This document shows, one piece after another, positions 39,484-42,215 of a stretch of 42,215 nucleotides of DNA; positions within the stretch are counted from its first letter, which is position 1; each line of letters starts with the position of its first letter. Made by a program: the position numbers and the translations under genes. The DNA is from Oscillatoriales cyanobacterium (GTDB taxonomy: Bacteria > Cyanobacteriota > Cyanobacteriia > Cyanobacteriales > Microcoleaceae), in NCBI GenBank assembly GCA_004292955.1, contig RDXX01000051.1, forward strand, positions 1 to 42,215, written 5' to 3'. The notes below the pieces were generated by a model. It saw nothing but the letters and a program-made list of their open reading frames with translations. It was not told the DNA's origin and made no database searches.

Positions 39484-40971
39484 ATGAGCGTTCAGTTTCG
39501 CCAAATTCAACTACCGGAAAATCCCACCCAGCCACTGCCAGAAAAAACAAAAAATGCGGGAAGCTTTGTACAGAAAAGCAAGCCAAATGTTCCCGAAGTG
39601 AAAGCAAGTGTTTTGCGAGAAATGGCAGAAATTATAGCAGATATTGAGAGCGATCGAGCTGACAGTATTACTCCTCTAGAATGGACTTATTGTCTCTGGG
39701 CTAAATCTCAATGGGATATGAAAAATCCCGTGAAGCGAAGCTATCCCGTAGGGAATCGCACCAGAGAAATATCTCAAGCTATTTGGCTGGTAGCTCAGAA
39801 CAATGTGCGCCTGAAACAGCAGTTGTTGTGGCGTTTGGCGCTGCATTACAGCCACCAGTTAGAAAATCCTGTTTCTAGCAATGCTCCCGCCCTCGATCGA
39901 GCTTTGGTAGAGTGCTTTGCCGACTTTGCCAATACAGCGACTGGCACCGATGCTTTGCCAGTACAAATCATTAAAATACTGACCCGCGATTTACCGGATT
40001 ACGAGCTAGCAAAATTGACTTGGCAATACCTAAAAACCCCAGTAGAACTATTAGGAAAAGCTCAGTTACCCGCAAGTATCCCCGTAGTCGATCGCGCCGG
40101 GCGACACCTTGCCGGAATTTTTGCCAAAAATCAGGTTGCCGATTTGTCGGGTGTAGAATGGCTGCTCAGGTGCTTGAAGGAAATGCCACCAGCGTCGCAA
40201 CTTGCAGCAGTTGAAGAGTTGTTAGTTAAAATTTCGAGCGATATTCTCAAAAATCAACGGCCGAAATTGGTTGAGTGGGTGCGAGACGAATATTATCCGA
40301 AATTGCAGTTACTTTCGGCTCCCGCTCAAGAGTCGCTGAGGCGATGGATTGGCGGACTAAATTACAGTTATTTCCAGAAAACAATCGATTTGGTGGCGCG
40401 GATGCTGCGGCTGTCTGATGCGGAAATTAAGCAGTTGGAGGAGCGCCGGGATTTTTGGGCAAATTATGGCGATCGCCTGCTGCGGGTGCGGTTGCTGTTG
40501 CCGCAGTCGTCTGTGAGCGCGATCGGCTACCAGTTGCCCTTTGATGTGGATATCTTGCCGGAAGACGGCAATCCTCCAACGGAAGTTTGCATTTTTCAGT
40601 TGGAGGGCTATTGCGCGATCGAGTTTTTCCGGGGCACCGGCGCCGAAATTCGGTTGATTAAGCGTACCAAAGAGAGCGATCGGCTGTTGTTTGTCAAAAA
40701 AGAACTGTCTGTTAAGCGCATCAGAAAATTAGGTGGCGAAGTGCACGATCGCGTTTTCATGTGGCAAAGTTCTTGCGAAAAGTGGCTGAAGCAGAAAAAA
40801 ATTATGCCCAATGAGGGGACTAAATCTTTTCAGGGAATGTCGCAGTATTACGGCAAATATGATTCTACAAATGGCTTGAGAATGCCGGAACCTCAGGAAC
40901 AAAAAGAGCGGGAAGTTTTATTAAAAAAGTGGCAGAAAGAAATGGAAAGTTTGGCAGCAGAGAGCAAATAG
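39484..40971 (+). CDS. Putative EH_signature-domain (ZorC-like) protein
   Basis: A protein of about 495 residues with no signal peptide or TM helix. The N-terminal third is variable; the middle is helical (WLLRCLKEMPPASQLAAVEELLVKI). The C-terminal part shows RRDFWANYGDRLLRVRLLLP, then VCIFQLEGYCAIEFFRG with Glu380, and GEVHDRVFMWQSSCEKWLKQ with His421. This Trp/Glu/His layout is what I recognise as the EH_signature domain, known from ZorC of type I Zorya anti-phage systems and from many stand-alone proteins. No zorA, zorB or zorD is nearby. The ATG at 39484 is preferred, since the longer frame (from 39382) only translates repeat DNA. Domain assignment is by eye and needs a profile check; the function is unknown. 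Confidence 0.65.
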   Translation: MSVQFRQIQLPENPTQPLPEKTKNAGSFVQKSKPNVPEVKASVLREMAEIIADIESDRADSITPLEWTYCLWAKSQWDMKNPVKRSYPVGNRTREISQAIWLVAQNNVRLKQQLLWRLALHYSHQLENPVSSNAPALDRALVECFADFANTATGTDALPVQIIKILTRDLPDYELAKLTWQYLKTPVELLGKAQLPASIPVVDRAGRHLAGIFAKNQVADLSGVEWLLRCLKEMPPASQLAAVEELLVKISSDILKNQRPKLVEWVRDEYYPKLQLLSAPAQESLRRWIGGLNYSYFQKTIDLVARMLRLSDAEIKQLEERRDFWANYGDRLLRVRLLLPQSSVSAIGYQLPFDVDILPEDGNPPTEVCIFQLEGYCAIEFFRGTGAEIRLIKRTKESDRLLFVKKELSVKRIRKLGGEVHDRVFMWQSSCEKWLKQKKIMPNEGTKSFQGMSQYYGKYDSTNGLRMPEPQEQKEREVLLKKWQKEMESLAAESK

Positions 40972-41317
40972 TCAGTTGCCAATACTATCTAAAGTAATAG
41001 TTGAATCGGGAGAATCTCAGTTTAGTATTACTTAAGCGCACAAAAAAGATGAGATGACATCAAATGTTTGAGCGTGGTTGTACCGTAAAATTTTGCACCG
41101 CATTCATCTCCTCGTGCGAGACTTGCAGTCCGAAAAATTTTAGCGAGGGACGTTGGGGGCGATACCGCTGTCAAGTCTCAACCTTTTTCCTCTCTACGGC
41201 TGCTCGGTTCAAGCTGTGGATGCGTTTTTGATCTAGCGTGCGATTCATCGGTGAGAAAGATACTGCGATCGGCTATAATCAAGAGTTAGAAAAAAAGAAC
41301 ACCGATCGCGCAAAAAT
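40972..41317. other. 346-bp intergenic stretch upstream of cysH
   Basis: No gene is seen. A perfect -10 hexamer TATAAT lies at 41274-41279, 38 bp before the cysH start, without a good -35. No NtcA-type GTA-N8-TAC was found. The stretch is free of the repeats common elsewhere in the window. Confidence 0.55.
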
Positions 41318-42052
41318 ATGGTTGCCACTCAGAAGAATCTCAACATAGCCGCCCTGGAAGCAGAATACAGTCAAAAAACACCGCGAGAAATTCTCAAATT
41401 TGCCCTAGACAATTTTGACAATATTTCAATCTCTTTCAGCGGTGCCGAAGATGTAGTTCTGATCGACATGGCATCAAAAATTACCAAAAACTTCCGCGTT
41501 TTCACCCTAGACACGGGACGGTTGCACTCAGAAACCTATGAGTTTCTGGAGCGAGTTAGAAAACATTACGGCATTAAATTAGAAGTAATGTTTCCCGATT
41601 CAGCAGAAGTACAAGCCCTAGTAGATGAAAAGGGATTGTTTAGTTTTTATGAAGACGGCCACAAAGAATGCTGTGGCGTGCGGAAAGTCAAGCCGCTTCG
41701 CCGCAAATTGAATACTCTCGATGCTTGGATTACCGGTCAGCGCAAAGACCAAAGTCCCAGTACCCGCAACGGTATTCCGGTGATTGAAGTTGACGGTGCT
41801 TTTTCAACTCCAGACCATGAATTAATTAAATTCAACCCCTTAGCAAACTGGTCTTCGGCAGAGGTTTGGGAATACATTCGCGCTTTGGAAGTGCCTTACA
41901 ATAAGTTGCACGAACGCGGTTTTGTCAGCATTGGTTGCGAACCTTGTACGAAACCTGTATTGCCAAACCAACACGAACGCGAAGGTCGTTGGTGGTGGGA
42001 AGAATCGACGATGAAAGAGTGCGGTTTGCACGCTGGTAATGCACAAAAATAG
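41318..42052 (+). CDS. cysH: Phosphoadenylyl/adenylyl-sulfate reductase, Fe-S type
   Basis: A 244-residue reductase of assimilatory sulfate reduction. The N-terminal PP-loop-like region is [15 protein letters not shown]. Cys118-Cys119 ([14 protein letters not shown]) and Cys207-x2-Cys210 (GCEPCTKPV) are the four ligands of a 4Fe-4S cluster. The catalytic Cys235 lies in KECGLHAG near the C-terminus. The CC...CxxC set is diagnostic of APS reductases, or dual APS/PAPS enzymes; E. coli-type PAPS reductase lacks it. The enzyme uses thioredoxin to make sulfite. The stop TAG (42050-42052) abuts a TTGACAG array. Confidence 0.93.
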   Translation: MVATQKNLNIAALEAEYSQKTPREILKFALDNFDNISISFSGAEDVVLIDMASKITKNFRVFTLDTGRLHSETYEFLERVRKHYGIKLEVMFPDSAEVQALVDEKGLFSFYEDGHKECCGVRKVKPLRRKLNTLDAWITGQRKDQSPSTRNGIPVIEVDGAFSTPDHELIKFNPLANWSSAEVWEYIRALEVPYNKLHERGFVSIGCEPCTKPVLPNQHEREGRWWWEESTMKECGLHAGNAQK

Positions 42053-42083
42053 TTGACAGTTGACAGTTGACAGTTGACAGTTA
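42052..42083. repeat. TTGACAG heptamer array after cysH
   Basis: Four units of TTGACAG starting right at the cysH stop codon. Confidence 0.88.
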
Positions 42084-42089
42084 ACTAAT

Positions 42090-42140
42090 GGGAGCATCTC
42101 AGTTTTGCATTTATTATAGCCCACATTCCGCAGATGTGGG
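42090..42140 (+). terminator. Terminator-like hairpin after cysH, next to a MITE terminus
   Basis: GGGAGCATCTCAGTTTTG (42090-42107) matches the left end of the element at 18322-18440. CCCACAT (42120-42126) and ATGTGGG (42134-42140) then form a hairpin followed by a T-run (to about 42152), so the structure can act as cysH terminator. The last 60 bp to the window edge show nothing. Confidence 0.65.
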
Positions 42141-42215
42141 TCGGATTTTTTTATCAGTTGTGAAAACTTGGAAGCCAAACGCTTTTGGGCTGAAATTATG
42201 CAGTGTTAGCCTTAC

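Noticed and set aside
39484..41317. Complete Zorya defence island
   Set aside because: No MotA/MotB-like ZorAB and no helicase-nuclease ZorD or ZorE gene is present on either side.

Overview
The window looks like chromosomal DNA of a filamentous, motile, non-marine cyanobacterium of the Microcoleus/Oscillatoria type. The evidence is dense HIP1 palindromes (GCGATCGC), a cyanobacterial urtABCDE operon with a textbook NtcA promoter, cyanobacterial-style histidine kinase and taxis genes, and many TTGACAG heptamer arrays and palindromic intergenic elements. Species assignment is inference from style, not from a search.

Layout. 1-307: start of a TnpB (IS605 OrfB) gene running off the left edge. 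592-2440: a HEAT-repeat protein, a PD-(D/E)XK-like gene broken by one in-frame stop, and a small membrane protein. 2757-7504: an arsenic module of arsR, a MIP channel in place of ArsB, arsH, arsC, the radical SAM enzyme arsS and a VTT/TVP38 membrane protein. Two near-identical ArsR promoter/operators lie between arsR and the channel gene. 8162-12733: a Cache-GAF sensor kinase, an unassigned methyltransferase, two back-to-back heptamer arrays and a HAD protein with an altered catalytic motif. 12863-12935: tRNA-Ala(CGC). 13173-20096: NtcA promoter and urtA-urtB-urtC-(AIM24-family gene)-urtD-urtE, peppered with palindromic elements. 20214-21672: a pentapeptide-repeat protein and the intact PD-(D/E)XK paralogue.

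21676-33842 (minus strand): a taxis cluster. In transcription order it is a CheY-like regulator, CheW, a 2063-residue receptor with 12 PAS domains and an ethylene-receptor-like membrane domain, a RelE-like toxin with a partner gene, a CheA-REC hybrid and a second CheW. 34389-38504 (minus): an amylo-alpha-1,6-glucosidase and a GT4 glycosyltransferase. 38505-39483: a nest of intergenic repeats. 39484-40971: a protein that appears to carry an EH_signature (ZorC-type) domain. 41318-42052: cysH of the iron-sulfur (APS reductase) type.

The most noteworthy points are the tandem ArsR promoter/operators, the giant receptor with a conserved Cys-x3-His site but Asn where ethylene receptors have Asp, the solitary EH_signature-like protein, the toxin-antitoxin-like pair inside the taxis cluster, and a MITE-like element with a 56-bp perfect palindrome and flanking direct repeats between two urt genes. 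No complete undescribed multi-gene system is evident.
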